Below, piece after piece: positions 1 through 8,695 of a DNA stretch of 64,000 nt (position 1 is the first letter of the stretch; every line of letters begins with the position of its first letter). The notes under the pieces were generated by a model. The model was not told the origin of the DNA. It was given only the letters and a program-made list of their open reading frames with translations, and did not search any database. This stretch comes from Erysipelotrichaceae bacterium (GTDB lineage Bacteria > Bacillota_I > Bacilli_A > Erysipelotrichales > Erysipelotrichaceae): NCBI GenBank assembly GCA_017431825.1, contig JAFRKI010000002.1:299454-363453 (forward strand). The letters run 5' to 3'. The position numbers were made by a program, and so were the translations under genes.

Positions 1-751
1 TGACCTTGTTACCGATGATCTCCGAGCCGTTCTTGATGGCTTCGGACTTTCTTACTTCCAGTCTGATCGTCGCATAGAACTTCAGGGCTCTTCCGCCGGT
101 GGTCGTTTCCGGATTGCCGAACATGACGCCGACCTTCTCTCTTAACTGGTTGATGAAGATGGTCGTACAGTTGTTCGCATTCATGGCACCGGCCAGTTTT
201 CTCATGGCCTTGGACATCAGACGGGCATGGAGGCCGATATTGGAATCGCCCATCTCCCCGTCCAGTTCCGCCTGCGGTACCAGGGCCGCCACGGAGTCGA
301 CGACGATCAGGTCGATGGCTCCCGATCTGATCAGCACTTCCGCTATCTCCAGAGCCTGTTCACCCGAATCAGGCTGGGAAAGTATCAGTTCATCAACGTC
401 GACGCCCAATGCCTTCGCATATCTGGGGTCGATCGCATGTTCCGCATCGATGAAGGCCGCCTTGCCGCCGCCTTTCTGGCATTCGGCAATGGCCTGTAAA
501 GCCAGGGTGGTCTTGCCGCTGGATTCCGGACCGTATATTTCGATGATCCTTCCTCTAGGCAGTCCGCCCACGCCCAAACAATAGTCAATAGCCAGTGAGC
601 CGGTCGAGATGGTATCGATATCGACATTTCCCCTGTCCCCCAGTTTCATGACCGATCCTTTACCGTACTGTTTTTCGATCTGTTTTAAGGCTTCATTAAG
701 CAGCTGTTCACGTTTTTCGTCGCTTACTTCCATTTCTTTTTCTTTAGCCAT
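1..751 (-). CDS. recA: RecA recombinase (3' end outside window)
   Basis: DNA-dependent ATPase that forms the filament for homologous recombination and induces the SOS response. The first 250 residues are visible, out of about 345 usual for the family. The reading frame runs off the left edge. Walker A GPESSGKT lies at about residues 74-81, the Walker B region reads [10 protein letters not shown], and the [20 protein letters not shown] stretch (L2 region) is intact. The start ATG has a strong AGGAGG site 6 bases upstream, unlike several neighbouring genes. It lies 43 bp downstream of pgsA in the same direction, the usual pgsA-recA order in Firmicutes. No LexA-type operator was recognised in the gap. 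Confidence 0.97.
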   Translation of the reverse strand, partial: MAKEKEMEVSDEKREQLLNEALKQIEKQYGKGSVMKLGDRGNVDIDTISTGSLAIDYCLGVGGLPRGRIIEIYGPESSGKTTLALQAIAECQKGGGKAAFIDAEHAIDPRYAKALGVDVDELILSQPDSGEQALEIAEVLIRSGAIDLIVVDSVAALVPQAELDGEMGDSNIGLHARLMSKAMRKLAGAMNANNCTTIFINQLREKVGVMFGNPETTTGGRALKFYATIRLEVRKSEAIKNGSEIIGNKV

Positions 752-794
752 AAATAACCTCCTACACTATTATTGACAGGTAATCCTGAAATTC

Positions 795-1388
795 CTACAT
801 GGATTCAAAAATATAGTCCTTGACCTGGGCAAAATACGAATATCCCGAAGTAAGGGATACGAAGGATGCGAACCAGATCAGCAGGTCTCCTACCGGCAAG
901 GACCACAGTTCGAACGGCAGATTGTTTAAAAGGGCTACTATTATCGCCAGCATCTGCAGCACCGTCTTGGCCTTGCCCAGCATTCCCGCAGCCACCACGA
1001 CACCGTGCTGGGAAGCGATCATGCGGCAGCCGTCGACTATGATGTCTCTGCCGATCATGATGATGACACAGACTACCGGTATCATGCCCTTGCAGGCCAG
1101 TATAATGAGCGTAATGTTTACCAGGAGCTTGTCGGCTATCGGATCGGCAAACTTGCCGAATGTGGTCACCATATTGCGTTTCCTGGCGATATTTCCGTCC
1201 AGAAAGTCCGTAAATGAGGCGATACAGAAGATGGCCAGCACGACGATATTTACTAAAGGCAGTCCTACCGGACCTATCTCATAGGTAACGAATGATAAGC
1301 CCAGATACCTGTAAGGAAACAGCCACACCAGGACCATCAAAGGCACCAGTATTATTCTTAAAAGCGTTAATTTATTAGGTAAATTCAT
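795..1388 (-). CDS. pgsA: CDP-diacylglycerol-glycerol-3-phosphate 3-phosphatidyltransferase
   Basis: Integral membrane enzyme that makes phosphatidylglycerol phosphate, the committed step to phosphatidylglycerol and cardiolipin. At 197 residues it has normal size for PgsA. The CDP-alcohol phosphotransferase signature DGx2ARx8Gx3Dx3D is complete (DGNIAR ... GKFADPIAD, around residues 64-86). Hydrophobic segments lie on both sides. No Shine-Dalgarno sequence precedes the ATG. Instead an extended -10 hexamer sits 6 bases upstream, so the message is probably leaderless. recA follows in the same direction. Confidence 0.96.
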   Translation of the reverse strand: MNLPNKLTLLRIILVPLMVLVWLFPYRYLGLSFVTYEIGPVGLPLVNIVVLAIFCIASFTDFLDGNIARKRNMVTTFGKFADPIADKLLVNITLIILACKGMIPVVCVIIMIGRDIIVDGCRMIASQHGVVVAAGMLGKAKTVLQMLAIIVALLNNLPFELWSLPVGDLLIWFASFVSLTSGYSYFAQVKDYIFESM

Positions 1389-1403
1389 AACTTAATTCTA
1401 ACA
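1389..1403 (-). promoter_or_regulatory. Extended -10 promoter of pgsA, probably leaderless
   Basis: On the minus strand the sequence reads TGT-TAGAAT-TAAGTT-ATG. The -10 hexamer matches TATAAT at 5 of 6 positions and carries the TGn extension. Only 6 bases separate it from the start codon, so transcription should begin at or next to the A of ATG. Confidence 0.6.
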
Positions 1404-1461
1404 TATTCTATTTTAATATATTACTTGATTTATTTTCAAGTAAAAGATATAAGACCATAAT

Positions 1462-1487
1462 AAAAGGCCCTTTAAGGGCCTTTATCG
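1462..1487 (-). terminator. Rho-independent terminator after the nitroreductase gene
   Basis: Inverted repeat AAAGGCCC/GGGCCTTT with a two-base loop. On the minus strand it is followed by TTTTATT. It lies just beyond the nitroreductase stop codon. Confidence 0.85.
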
Positions 1488-1490
1488 TTC

Positions 1491-2012
1491 TTATTCCGCC
1501 CAGTAGACTCTGTTTTCCAGTCTTTCCTTGACCGGAGGCAGTTCTCCGTCAGGATAGCCTACGACACAGTTGCCTATGCCTTCATAATCTCCTTCAAGAC
1601 CTTTTTCCTTTAAGAAAGCCTTCCATCCATCCATCTCGAAGGTCTCCTTGGCTCTGTGGATCCACACTGCTCCCAGACCCAGTGAATGGGCTGCCAGCAG
1701 CATGTTTTCCATGACCAGGCATCCGTCATAAAGATAGGTAGGATACTGCTTATCGGACAGTACTACAAGCACTGCAGGAGCACCATAGAAAGGATCGCCT
1801 TCCCTGCCCATTACGGCAGCATTGTCTTTGGCAAGTCTGTCCCTGATCTCCTTATCGGTGATGGCCAGGATGACTGCACCCTGCCTGTTCATGCCGCTTG
1901 GTGCGGCAAGTCCTGCTTCGATGATGGCTTCAAGTTCTTCCTTTTTCGGAACTTCAGCCTTGAACTTGCGGACGCTTCTTCTGTCTTTGATCCCCTTAAT
2001 AAACTCGTTCAT
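1491..2012 (-). CDS. Nitroreductase-family flavoprotein
   Basis: Member of the FMN-dependent nitroreductase family, small single-domain type, 173 residues from the preferred start. The N-terminus has the family DRRSVRKF FMN-binding motif. The C-terminus has IGNCVVGYPDGE, matching the usual end of the fold. The physiological substrate cannot be told from sequence. An ATG four codons further upstream exists (position 2024), but its own GGAGGT forms a well-placed ribosome site for the ATG at 2012, so 2012 is preferred. It follows rnpB in the same direction and ends at a clear terminator. Confidence 0.9.
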   Translation of the reverse strand: MNEFIKGIKDRRSVRKFKAEVPKKEELEAIIEAGLAAPSGMNRQGAVILAITDKEIRDRLAKDNAAVMGREGDPFYGAPAVLVVLSDKQYPTYLYDGCLVMENMLLAAHSLGLGAVWIHRAKETFEMDGWKAFLKEKGLEGDYEGIGNCVVGYPDGELPPVKERLENRVYWAE

Positions 2013-2041
2013 GGGTACCTCCATTTAATAAAAAAATAACA

Positions 2042-2357
2042 TCAATAAGCCATGTTCTGTACTGGACAATCATTTATCTCTATTTCTAGCCCTGATTCGC
2101 TTCGCTTCGCTATCCGGGTTCCCCTACCGTATTTTGGGTTTCTCGCTTGCGGGGTTTATCACGTTCCACTCTTAACGTTTCCGTTAAGCTCGTCTCTTTG
2201 ACACTTTTACAGGCCTTAGCCATAGTTTCCCTTAGGCATCAGCCGGCCGTCAGCATTAAGCTGCCCCTGCTTATTTTTTCGCAGGGCACAAACACTACCG
2301 TCATCACAGACGGTGCGAGCATGGACTTTCCTCTGCTTTCACAGCGATTGTCTGATG
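2042..2357 (-). ncRNA. rnpB: RNase P RNA, type B
   Basis: Catalytic RNA of ribonuclease P, which removes tRNA 5' leaders. On the minus strand the conserved 5' block GAGGAAAGTCCATGCTCGCA is present (about 2334-2315). The Bacillus-type central block follows: GUGGAACG, AAACCCC, AGCGAGAAACCCAAA, GGTAGGGGAACC. The 3' block GTACAGAACATGGCTTATTG closes the molecule. The order and wording match the type B architecture of Firmicutes. The exact ends are estimated. The gene begins right after the gpsB stop, as is common in Firmicutes. Confidence 0.93.
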
Positions 2358-2678
2358 TTATTTGTTGTTTCCGTATACTTCTTCTTCCAGGCGGGAGAGT
2401 CTCTTTAAAAGATCTACTGAAGAATAGGATGTGGTGTTGGACAGATCAAAACTTCTGGCTTTGCCCTTGAGTTCCACGATCTCGTTATTCAGCTTGCTGA
2501 TCTCATCCTGTAAGGAGGAGATGACATCCAGCAGTTCCTGAATATTAGCTTCAGTGGTCTGATAATCAGCCAGGATCAGATCGAGAAAAGCATCGACTTC
2601 ACTTGGTGAATATCCCTTGAAATCTACCTTTGGCTGAAAATTCAAAACATCTTCCGGACTAACGTTTAATTTTTCCAT
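2358..2678 (-). CDS. gpsB: GpsB/DivIVA-like cell-cycle protein
   Basis: Small cytoplasmic coiled-coil protein that in Firmicutes guides penicillin-binding proteins between side wall and septum. The 106 residues comprise an N-terminal DivIVA-type membrane-targeting domain (PEDVLNFQPKVDFKGYSPSE, then VDAFLD) and a coiled coil at about residues 40-80. There is no long DivIVA C-terminus, which favours GpsB. The ATG at 2678 has GGAG nine bases upstream. An upstream GTG at 2693 would swallow that site and is not preferred. It is followed by rnpB, and PBP1A and RecU lie divergently next to it, a conserved neighbourhood. Confidence 0.92.
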   Translation of the reverse strand: MEKLNVSPEDVLNFQPKVDFKGYSPSEVDAFLDLILADYQTTEANIQELLDVISSLQDEISKLNNEIVELKGKARSFDLSNTTSYSSVDLLKRLSRLEEEVYGNNK

Positions 2679-2777
2679 AGTAAAAATCTCCACAGATATT
2701 TTACCACAACTTCAGTATTAAATGCACTTTATAACTGATAAAACATGCGGTAATTAGATATTTAAGTGACCTTATTA

Positions 2778-2798
2778 TATAATATTAAGTAGTTTTTT
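2778..2798 (+). promoter_or_regulatory. -10 region of recU-PBP1A
   Basis: A perfect TATAAT (2778-2783) lies 15 bases before the recU ATG in a very AT-rich divergent intergenic region. No good -35 is visible. Transcription from it would leave a leader of about 8 bases with no Shine-Dalgarno sequence. Confidence 0.5.
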
Positions 2799-3368
2799 AT
2801 GAAATATCCCAACGGAAAAAAGACAGAAACGAAAACGGTAAGGAATGCCAGCACCTCGAGAAGAGGCATGTCGCTGGAAGCCGACATCAATACGACCAAC
2901 GAAGATTATCTCCGGATGGACGTTGCGGTCATTCATAAGAAACCGACGCCGATAACGATCGTCAAAACAGATTATCCCAAAAGAGAACTGGCCAAGATAA
3001 CCGAAGCCTATTTCAAGATCCCGAGCACCACCGACTACAACGGCATCTACAAGGGAAGATACATCGACTTTGAAGCCAAGGAATGTCATTCGAAGACATC
3101 CTTCCCCTTCTCGAGCATCCACCCTCATCAGATAAGACATCTGGATGCCGTGGAAAGGCACGGTGCCATCGCCTTCCTCATCATCAGGATGTCCCATTAT
3201 GAAAAGGACTACCTGATCGATGCCAGGACCTTCATCGATTATTATGACAGCAGGCAACGCAAATCGCTGTCCTATGAATGGATAAAGGAAAACGGGCATG
3301 AGATAGCCTATAAGTATCAGAGGCCCTGTGATTATCTGAACGTAATAGACAAGGTATACGGACTGTAA
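2799..3368 (+). CDS. recU: Holliday junction resolvase RecU
   Basis: Endonuclease that cleaves four-way junctions in recombinational repair and chromosome segregation in Firmicutes. 189 residues, close to Bacillus RecU. The conserved N-terminus MKYPNGKK fixes the start. RGMSLEADI, YPKR, the catalytic STTDYNGIYKGRYIDFEAKE block with its D and E-x-K, and HPHQ are all present. The start has no ribosome-binding site. The PBP1A gene starts two bases after the stop, so the two form the usual recU-ponA operon, divergent from gpsB. Confidence 0.96.
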   Translation: MKYPNGKKTETKTVRNASTSRRGMSLEADINTTNEDYLRMDVAVIHKKPTPITIVKTDYPKRELAKITEAYFKIPSTTDYNGIYKGRYIDFEAKECHSKTSFPFSSIHPHQIRHLDAVERHGAIAFLIIRMSHYEKDYLIDARTFIDYYDSRQRKSLSYEWIKENGHEIAYKYQRPCDYLNVIDKVYGL

Positions 3369-3370
3369 TT

Positions 3371-6300
3371 ATGGAAAAGAAAAGAACACTGAGAAGAAAC
3401 ACGACTGCAAAGTCACCTAATAAGAAGAAAAGAAAGATCAACAAAGTCAACCTTTGGGCTGTCATCATCTCCTGCATAGCCTGCTTAGGCCTGATCTGTG
3501 TGGCTGCCGGAATGGTAGTGATAGTAGGCATGCTGAAGGACAAGCCGACCCTGGACGTCAACGACTTCACCAACTCCCAGTCATCGATCATCTATGACCG
3601 CGACGGCAACGAGATAGCGGAACTGGGTACGACCATCAGGGAAAACGTATCCTTTGAGGATCTGCCTAACTGTCTCGTGGATGCCTTCGTAGCCGTCGAA
3701 GACTCGAGATTCTTTGAGCACAACGGCTTTGACGTACCGCGTTTCACCAAGGCCTTCCTTTCCAACCTGAGGACGCTGTCCTTCTCCCAGGGCGGTTCCA
3801 CCTTTACGATGCAGCTGATCAAGAACACCTACTTCCAGAAGGATGATACCGGCGAGATGGCATCGAGGTCCGGTGTTTCCGGCGTTACCAGAAAGGTCCA
3901 GGAAATAGCTCTGGCCATGGAACTGGAGAACAGCTCCGAGATCAACAAGAAGATCATCATGGAGCTTTATCTCAACAAGCTGAACTTCGGCGGCAACCGA
4001 AACATCAGAGGTGTCGAAAAGGCGGCCGAATACTATTTCAATAAATCAGTTACCGAACTCAATCTTGCGGAATCGGCACTTCTGGCCGGCGTCATCAACG
4101 CCCCTAGTGCCTACAACCCTTACTATAATCTCGAAAAAGCCACCAACAGGCGTAACGAGGTCCTTTATCAGATGATGTACCACGGCTATATAACCGAAGA
4201 GGAATATCAGCTGGCCAGATCCATCAAGGTCGAAGACCTGCTGGCTGACGGCAGTACCCGTTCTTCATCGAACGGCGTCGCCATCCCTTACCAGGCCTAT
4301 ATCGACCAGGTGGTAGCGGAAGTCTACGAGATCACCGGCAAGGATCCTTATACCACCGGCATGCGTATCTATACCTACATGAGCAGGGAAGTCCAGGAAC
4401 TGATGGACTCCATCCAGAACGGTACCTATGAGCGTATCGAGTTCCCGGATGAGGAATTCGAACTGGCTTCCATCGCGGTAAACAACCAGACCGGTGCGAT
4501 CGTGGGAATCCTTGGAGGAAGGAACTATGCCGACGGCGGTTCATTACTTTTGAACCATGCGACCGACCAGTACAAGCAGCCTGGTTCTTCCATCAAGCCG
4601 ATCCTGGACTATGTCCTGGCTTTCGAGAATCTGGGCTGGGCTACCGACCATGTCCTTGTTGATAAGCCGATAACCTATCCGGGTACCAGCGTCATCATCG
4701 CCAACTCCAACGGCAAGTATCAGGGTCAGGTAGTACTGAAGGATGCCTTGGGTAATTCCCTCAATACGCCGGCTATACAGACCCTGGAGGCGGTACTAGA
4801 TGCCAAGGGCTATCCGTATGTCGTCGACTATATGAATTCCATGGGCTTCGACATCGCTCTGGAAGACTTCGATGTCCAGTGCGGTATCGGCGGTAACAAG
4901 CTGCAGGTTTCATGTCTCCAGATGGCGGGTGCCCAGGGAGCGCTCCTCAATTACGGCAACTACACCAAGCCGCATACCATTTCCCGTATCGAATTCCTTG
5001 ACGGCAAGGCACCGATAACTCCTGCCTACACCAGTACGCAGACCGTATCGGCCGAAGCCGCCTACATGATCTCGACACTGCTCAATTCCAACGTATCGGG
5101 CGGCTATGCCAACCTGATGCAGGTACTGATAGATGACTATCCGGTCTATGCCAAGACCGGTACCACCGACTGGGGCAATTCCGGTGTTTCCTACGGCATT
5201 CCTGTCGGTGCCATCAAGGATGCCTGGATGATCGGTTCGACATCCGAATACACGGTAGCTACCTGGATAGGCTATGAACGGGCGCAGAAGGACAAGCAGT
5301 CCTATATCACGCTCCATGACTATCTTACCAATATCCAGGGCAAGACGACCAATGCGATCCTGGACATGACGGTCGACGTCTATGGCAGACCGGCTGTCCT
5401 GCAGGAACCAGAAGGCCTCGTCTCTTTGACCCATATCCTGGCTACCTTCCCTTATGCCGCTCCGATCGAGGGCATGAACGAACAGTTCGTGACTACCGGT
5501 CTCATTAAGAGGGAATTCGCCAACCTCGTAGATCCGGAAGCTGCCGGAGCCGTAGAAGCCATGAACAGTGATCCTAAGATCAGCTTCGAGAAAGGCGAAC
5601 TGACCATCGAATGGCCTAAGTATCCGAATGAAGAAGCCCTGCATGTGGCAGATCAGGAAATGGATATCTCCCTTAAGAGGAACGACGGATCGATCATAAC
5701 CGAGTGGAAAGGAACGAGATTATTCGACTACTCCTGGGTATACGGTCCGATCAGATACAAGGCTGAGATCAAGATCAATAACAACACCGTAAGCACCGTA
5801 TCTTCAGAGACGGAAAAGAACTCCTATAAGATCGACGCCCAGGCTGGAGATGAAGTAACAGCCTGTGCCTTCTACGCCTATGAGAATGCGGGCAACTCTT
5901 CTACTCAACGCTGTGTGAAACTGAGCATTGATGATAAGAAGATTACCTTCATTATTCCTGCGACTTCGGTTGATGATGCCAAGGATTATTTGGAAAATCT
6001 GGGTGCAACTGTCGTTGTCGAAACAGCTATTGCTGATCAATATCATAGCGTCGATACCTTCTCGGTATTCAATGGAACAGAGGAGTTGAACCTTAGCGAG
6101 CCTCATGAAATGTATCAGTCAGAATTAAATGAGACCACTTTCAAGATCGTAAAGTATATTGAACCGCAGGAAACTATTTCTCTCTCCAAGACGGCTTTGT
6201 CGGTTTCTGGCAATGGTACCTGTGAAATCAGTGCTACAAGCAACAACGGACTCCTTGTCGATGTTACCTGGACATGGACTGTCGATGCTGATGATGAACA

Positions 6301-6469
6301 AGGACAGGATACTATTGAATATCTAAATGTCAGCATTTATGAAGTTCCGAATACCGTTGGAAAACTAAGGGTAGATGGCGGTGGTCAGACTAAAGCAGGT
6401 ACAATTACAATAACCGCAAGAACAAGCAATGGTTTAACGGCTACTACAACATTACGAATAACGGAATGA
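3371..6469 (+). CDS. ponA: Class A penicillin-binding protein (PBP1A type)
   Basis: Bifunctional peptidoglycan glycosyltransferase and transpeptidase of 1032 residues, anchored by one N-terminal membrane helix (about 28-53) after a lysine/arginine-rich tail. The GT51 domain has the catalytic glutamate in EDSRFFEHNG (about 110) and GGSTFTMQLIKN (141-152). The transpeptidase domain has SxxK (Ser406, Lys409), SLN (463-465) and KTG (595-597). The C-terminal 330 residues contain a fibronectin-like stretch, a segment resembling a PASTA repeat (about 870-900), and a bacterial Ig-like end. From about position 5900 the DNA is clearly richer in A and T than the enzymatic part, suggesting that the tail evolves or was acquired separately. 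Confidence 0.96.
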   Translation: MEKKRTLRRNTTAKSPNKKKRKINKVNLWAVIISCIACLGLICVAAGMVVIVGMLKDKPTLDVNDFTNSQSSIIYDRDGNEIAELGTTIRENVSFEDLPNCLVDAFVAVEDSRFFEHNGFDVPRFTKAFLSNLRTLSFSQGGSTFTMQLIKNTYFQKDDTGEMASRSGVSGVTRKVQEIALAMELENSSEINKKIIMELYLNKLNFGGNRNIRGVEKAAEYYFNKSVTELNLAESALLAGVINAPSAYNPYYNLEKATNRRNEVLYQMMYHGYITEEEYQLARSIKVEDLLADGSTRSSSNGVAIPYQAYIDQVVAEVYEITGKDPYTTGMRIYTYMSREVQELMDSIQNGTYERIEFPDEEFELASIAVNNQTGAIVGILGGRNYADGGSLLLNHATDQYKQPGSSIKPILDYVLAFENLGWATDHVLVDKPITYPGTSVIIANSNGKYQGQVVLKDALGNSLNTPAIQTLEAVLDAKGYPYVVDYMNSMGFDIALEDFDVQCGIGGNKLQVSCLQMAGAQGALLNYGNYTKPHTISRIEFLDGKAPITPAYTSTQTVSAEAAYMISTLLNSNVSGGYANLMQVLIDDYPVYAKTGTTDWGNSGVSYGIPVGAIKDAWMIGSTSEYTVATWIGYERAQKDKQSYITLHDYLTNIQGKTTNAILDMTVDVYGRPAVLQEPEGLVSLTHILATFPYAAPIEGMNEQFVTTGLIKREFANLVDPEAAGAVEAMNSDPKISFEKGELTIEWPKYPNEEALHVADQEMDISLKRNDGSIITEWKGTRLFDYSWVYGPIRYKAEIKINNNTVSTVSSETEKNSYKIDAQAGDEVTACAFYAYENAGNSSTQRCVKLSIDDKKITFIIPATSVDDAKDYLENLGATVVVETAIADQYHSVDTFSVFNGTEELNLSEPHEMYQSELNETTFKIVKYIEPQETISLSKTALSVSGNGTCEISATSNNGLLVDVTWTWTVDADDEQGQDTIEYLNVSIYEVPNTVGKLRVDGGGQTKAGTITITARTSNGLTATTTLRITE

Positions 6470-6473
6470 TAAT

Positions 6474-6503
6474 AAAGGCGGAATATGGATTCCGCCTTTT
6501 CTT
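6474..6503 (+). terminator. Terminator of recU-PBP1A
   Basis: Perfect 11-bp stem AAAGGCGGAAT/ATTCCGCCTTT with an ATGG loop, followed by TTCTTTC. It begins four bases after the PBP1A stop. Confidence 0.9.
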
Positions 6504-6510
6504 TCATTAA

Positions 6511-6537
6511 AAAAAACTATCCTCCGGGATAGTTTTA
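6511..6537 (-). terminator. Terminator of the Asp23 gene
   Basis: Minus-strand stem AAAACTATCC/GGATAGTTTT followed by TTTT. It is placed back-to-back with the PBP1A terminator between the convergent genes. Confidence 0.85.
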
Positions 6538-6542
6538 TTTTC

Positions 6543-6842
6543 TTACTTCACGAAACCTACGATACTGACGTTGATCTTCTTGCAGTCGATACCGGTCATT
6601 TCCTCTACCAGTTCATGGACCCTTGACTGCAGACGGCTCGATACCTTGCTGATATCGATACCGCTTTTGGCTTTGATATTGAGATCGATGATCAGTTCAT
6701 CATCCTTCATCGTACATTCGGCGATGCCGCTGTTTCTCTTATTCGGATAGATCCCTTTGATCTTGGATGCGGCGATGTTCGCAATGTCTTCGAATGCCGA
6801 ATTGCAGATCTCGACGCTTCCGTATTCATTTACTGTTTTCAT
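6543..6842 (-). CDS. Asp23/Gls24-family protein
   Basis: Small cytoplasmic or membrane-associated protein of the alkaline shock/Gls24 family, often linked to envelope stress in Firmicutes. The 99 residues carry the family pattern GSVEICNSAFEDIANIAASK near the start and a closing KINVSIVGFV. No membrane segment is seen. It follows the RNA methyltransferase gene by seven bases. A TATAAT six bases upstream of the ATG overlaps the end of the preceding gene and could give a leaderless message. An AGAAGGGTGG 12 bases further up could also serve as a distant ribosome site. Confidence 0.9.
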   Translation of the reverse strand: MKTVNEYGSVEICNSAFEDIANIAASKIKGIYPNKRNSGIAECTMKDDELIIDLNIKAKSGIDISKVSSRLQSRVHELVEEMTGIDCKKINVSIVGFVK

Positions 6843-6857
6843 AGGTCAATTATACCA
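6843..6857 (-). promoter_or_regulatory. Extended -10 promoter before the Asp23 gene
   Basis: Minus strand reads TGG-TATAAT-TGACCT-ATG: a perfect -10 with TGn extension, 6 bases before the start. It lies across the stop codon of the upstream gene, so Asp23 may be made from its own leaderless message as well as by readthrough. Confidence 0.5.
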
Positions 6858-8160
6858 CCCTTCTGAGTCCTTTAGGATACTTGTTTTTTATGATGCCTTT
6901 GCTGCACCTGCCGTGTCCTATGGACATCCCTTTATACGTAAGAAGATAATATGCATCTTCCAGTTCAGCCTTAAGCTCTTTTCCGCTTATGTAGTCTTCA
7001 TATTCCTTATCGTTCAGTTCATGGACATGTCTGTACTTTCCTTTAAGGATGTTGGACCTGTACAGGCTGTGAGAAGGTTCGAATCTTTTGCCTTTGATGC
7101 TGCCGAGATATATGCCCTGACTTAAGACGTTTGTCTTTATATCCGGTAAAGGAATGAAGGAAAGATAATAGTGTTCAGCACTGGAATAGAGATAATAATC
7201 ATCGATATCGAGTTCATCCTTTATAAAGGCCGTAACGAGGTCATTTTTAGCGGTTTTCCTGTATCTGATATTCAGATGTGTCTTATTGCCTTTCTTTCTC
7301 AAAAGGGCCATAAACTGGCCTTCCGTGCCGTTTAATGGTGAAAGCTTTAGGGTTCCTTCCAGTTTTGAGGAATTATCAAGATAAGGCAGCTTTATGAGTT
7401 CCATGTCTTCGTGTCTTTCGAGGAAATTCCTTATCTGGTCCTCGTCTTCCTCAAAGGCATAGGTACAGGTAGAGTATAACAGCTGCCCCTCATTATTAAG
7501 CAGTTCATGAGCCGTATCCAGCAATGACGACTGTATCTTTGAAAGAGACAGAATATTTGAAATAGAGTAATCGTCCAGGATCTCCGGATACTTTCTGATC
7601 ATGCCTTCCCCTGAACATGGTACGTCGAGGATGACCAGATCGAAGACGCCCGCAAGATCCTTAAGAAAATGCTTAGGGTCTAAGGAAGTGACGATGACGT
7701 TGCTTAAGCCGAGGCGTTCGAGATTGCTGCCCAGGATGGATGCCCTTTTATAGGAAACGTCGTTGCAGATGAGCAGAGCGTCATCGCTCATCCTGTTTAA
7801 AGCGTTGATCGATTTGCCGCCCGGCGCGGCGCAAAGATCGATGGCCAGTCTTACGTCTTTGTAAGCGGCATATGAAGCCGGCAGTGATGATTCGATGTCC
7901 TGGGGATAGATCAGTCCAAGTTCATAGGCTTTGCTTCTGCCGATGCCTTCGCTTCCACAGCTGAAGCTTTTATCTGCCAGAGGGTCTTCTTCGTATTTAA
8001 AGTCGACGATGTCAAGGATCTCCTGCTTCGAGGCTTTCTTCTCATTAAGAAAAAAAGCCGATCTGCTTCTTTCGTTAAGCAGACTGATGAGCTCATCGGC
8101 CCTGTCGCCGAAGTATTCCCTGCATCTCTGATAGAAGAGTTCTTTATTTCCGGTATTCAT
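6850..8160 (-). CDS. RsmB/RsmF-type RNA (cytosine-5-)-methyltransferase
   Basis: S-adenosylmethionine-dependent m5C methyltransferase of the NOL1/NOP2/Sun family, probably acting on 16S rRNA. The SAM site reads DLCAAPGGKS (about residues 109-118). The two catalytic cysteines lie in DVPCSGEGM and STCTY. The C-terminal 150 residues look like the RNA-binding domain found in RsmF-type enzymes of Firmicutes. 436 residues is typical. Its start overlaps the end of the ribF-like gene by 17 bases, so the two are translationally coupled. The exact target base is not deducible. Confidence 0.9.
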   Translation of the reverse strand: MNTGNKELFYQRCREYFGDRADELISLLNERSRSAFFLNEKKASKQEILDIVDFKYEEDPLADKSFSCGSEGIGRSKAYELGLIYPQDIESSLPASYAAYKDVRLAIDLCAAPGGKSINALNRMSDDALLICNDVSYKRASILGSNLERLGLSNVIVTSLDPKHFLKDLAGVFDLVILDVPCSGEGMIRKYPEILDDYSISNILSLSKIQSSLLDTAHELLNNEGQLLYSTCTYAFEEDEDQIRNFLERHEDMELIKLPYLDNSSKLEGTLKLSPLNGTEGQFMALLRKKGNKTHLNIRYRKTAKNDLVTAFIKDELDIDDYYLYSSAEHYYLSFIPLPDIKTNVLSQGIYLGSIKGKRFEPSHSLYRSNILKGKYRHVHELNDKEYEDYISGKELKAELEDAYYLLTYKGMSIGHGRCSKGIIKNKYPKGLRRVV

Positions 8161-8695
8161 ATCCCAGCATCTTCTCCGCCAGTTCGGTCTTTCCTTCGGC
8201 TATGGCCTTCCTGATCCTGGTACTGGATATCTTCTTTCCATAGTACTTCAGTTCCGGTACCACTTCGACCTTCATTCCCAGTCTTTCAAGATCGGCAGCC
8301 CTTCCCTGTCCCTTATAGGCAAATGAAAAATCAAAGCCGCAGGTCAGGGTATCGATATTGAGCTTTGAGAGGATCTTATGACAGAAGTCTTCCGGAGACA
8401 TCCTCATCGTTTCCTCGTCAAAAGGAATTATTATCACTGTTTCTATGCCGAACTGCTCAAACAGCTTTATACGCTTTTTAAAGCTGTTTATATGGCTGTT
8501 TCTGGTCCTGTGTATCACTTCATCGGGATCGGGCTTAAACGTGATCAGAGCCGCTTCCAGGCCTTTGGAGGATGCCAGAGCGACCGTTCTTTTTATCAGT
8601 TCCTGATGGCCTCTGTGGACACCGTCAAAATAGCCGATGCAGGCGACGTTCCTTTTTACTTTTATTCCCTTTTCATATTCGATGACGTTTATCAT
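8144..8695 (-). CDS. ribF: RibF-like FAD synthetase, FMN adenylyltransferase domain only
   Basis: Nucleotidyltransferase fold with the RibF signature GYFDGVHRGHQ near residue 20 and ISSTRIRKAI near residue 155. These are the ATP-binding motifs of the FAD synthetase half of RibF. Bifunctional RibF proteins have about 300 residues. This one ends at 183, immediately after the adenylyltransferase domain, and the C-terminal riboflavin kinase domain is absent. The next 1.3 kb encodes an unrelated methyltransferase in another frame, so the kinase is not merely frameshifted. It overlaps truB by four bases (truB-ribF order is usual in Firmicutes). Confidence 0.88.
   Translation of the reverse strand: MINVIEYEKGIKVKRNVACIGYFDGVHRGHQELIKRTVALASSKGLEAALITFKPDPDEVIHRTRNSHINSFKKRIKLFEQFGIETVIIIPFDEETMRMSPEDFCHKILSKLNIDTLTCGFDFSFAYKGQGRAADLERLGMKVEVVPELKYYGKKISSTRIRKAIAEGKTELAEKMLGYEYRK

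Noticed and set aside
820..1284. Long plus-strand frames antisense to pgsA, dnaK, clpB, pnp and other genes.
   Set aside because: They are mirror frames of strongly coding minus-strand genes, with no ribosome sites or family motifs.
2147..2470. Plus-strand frame of 107 codons over rnpB and gpsB.
   Set aside because: It lies across the conserved RNase P RNA blocks and the gpsB coding sequence on the other strand.
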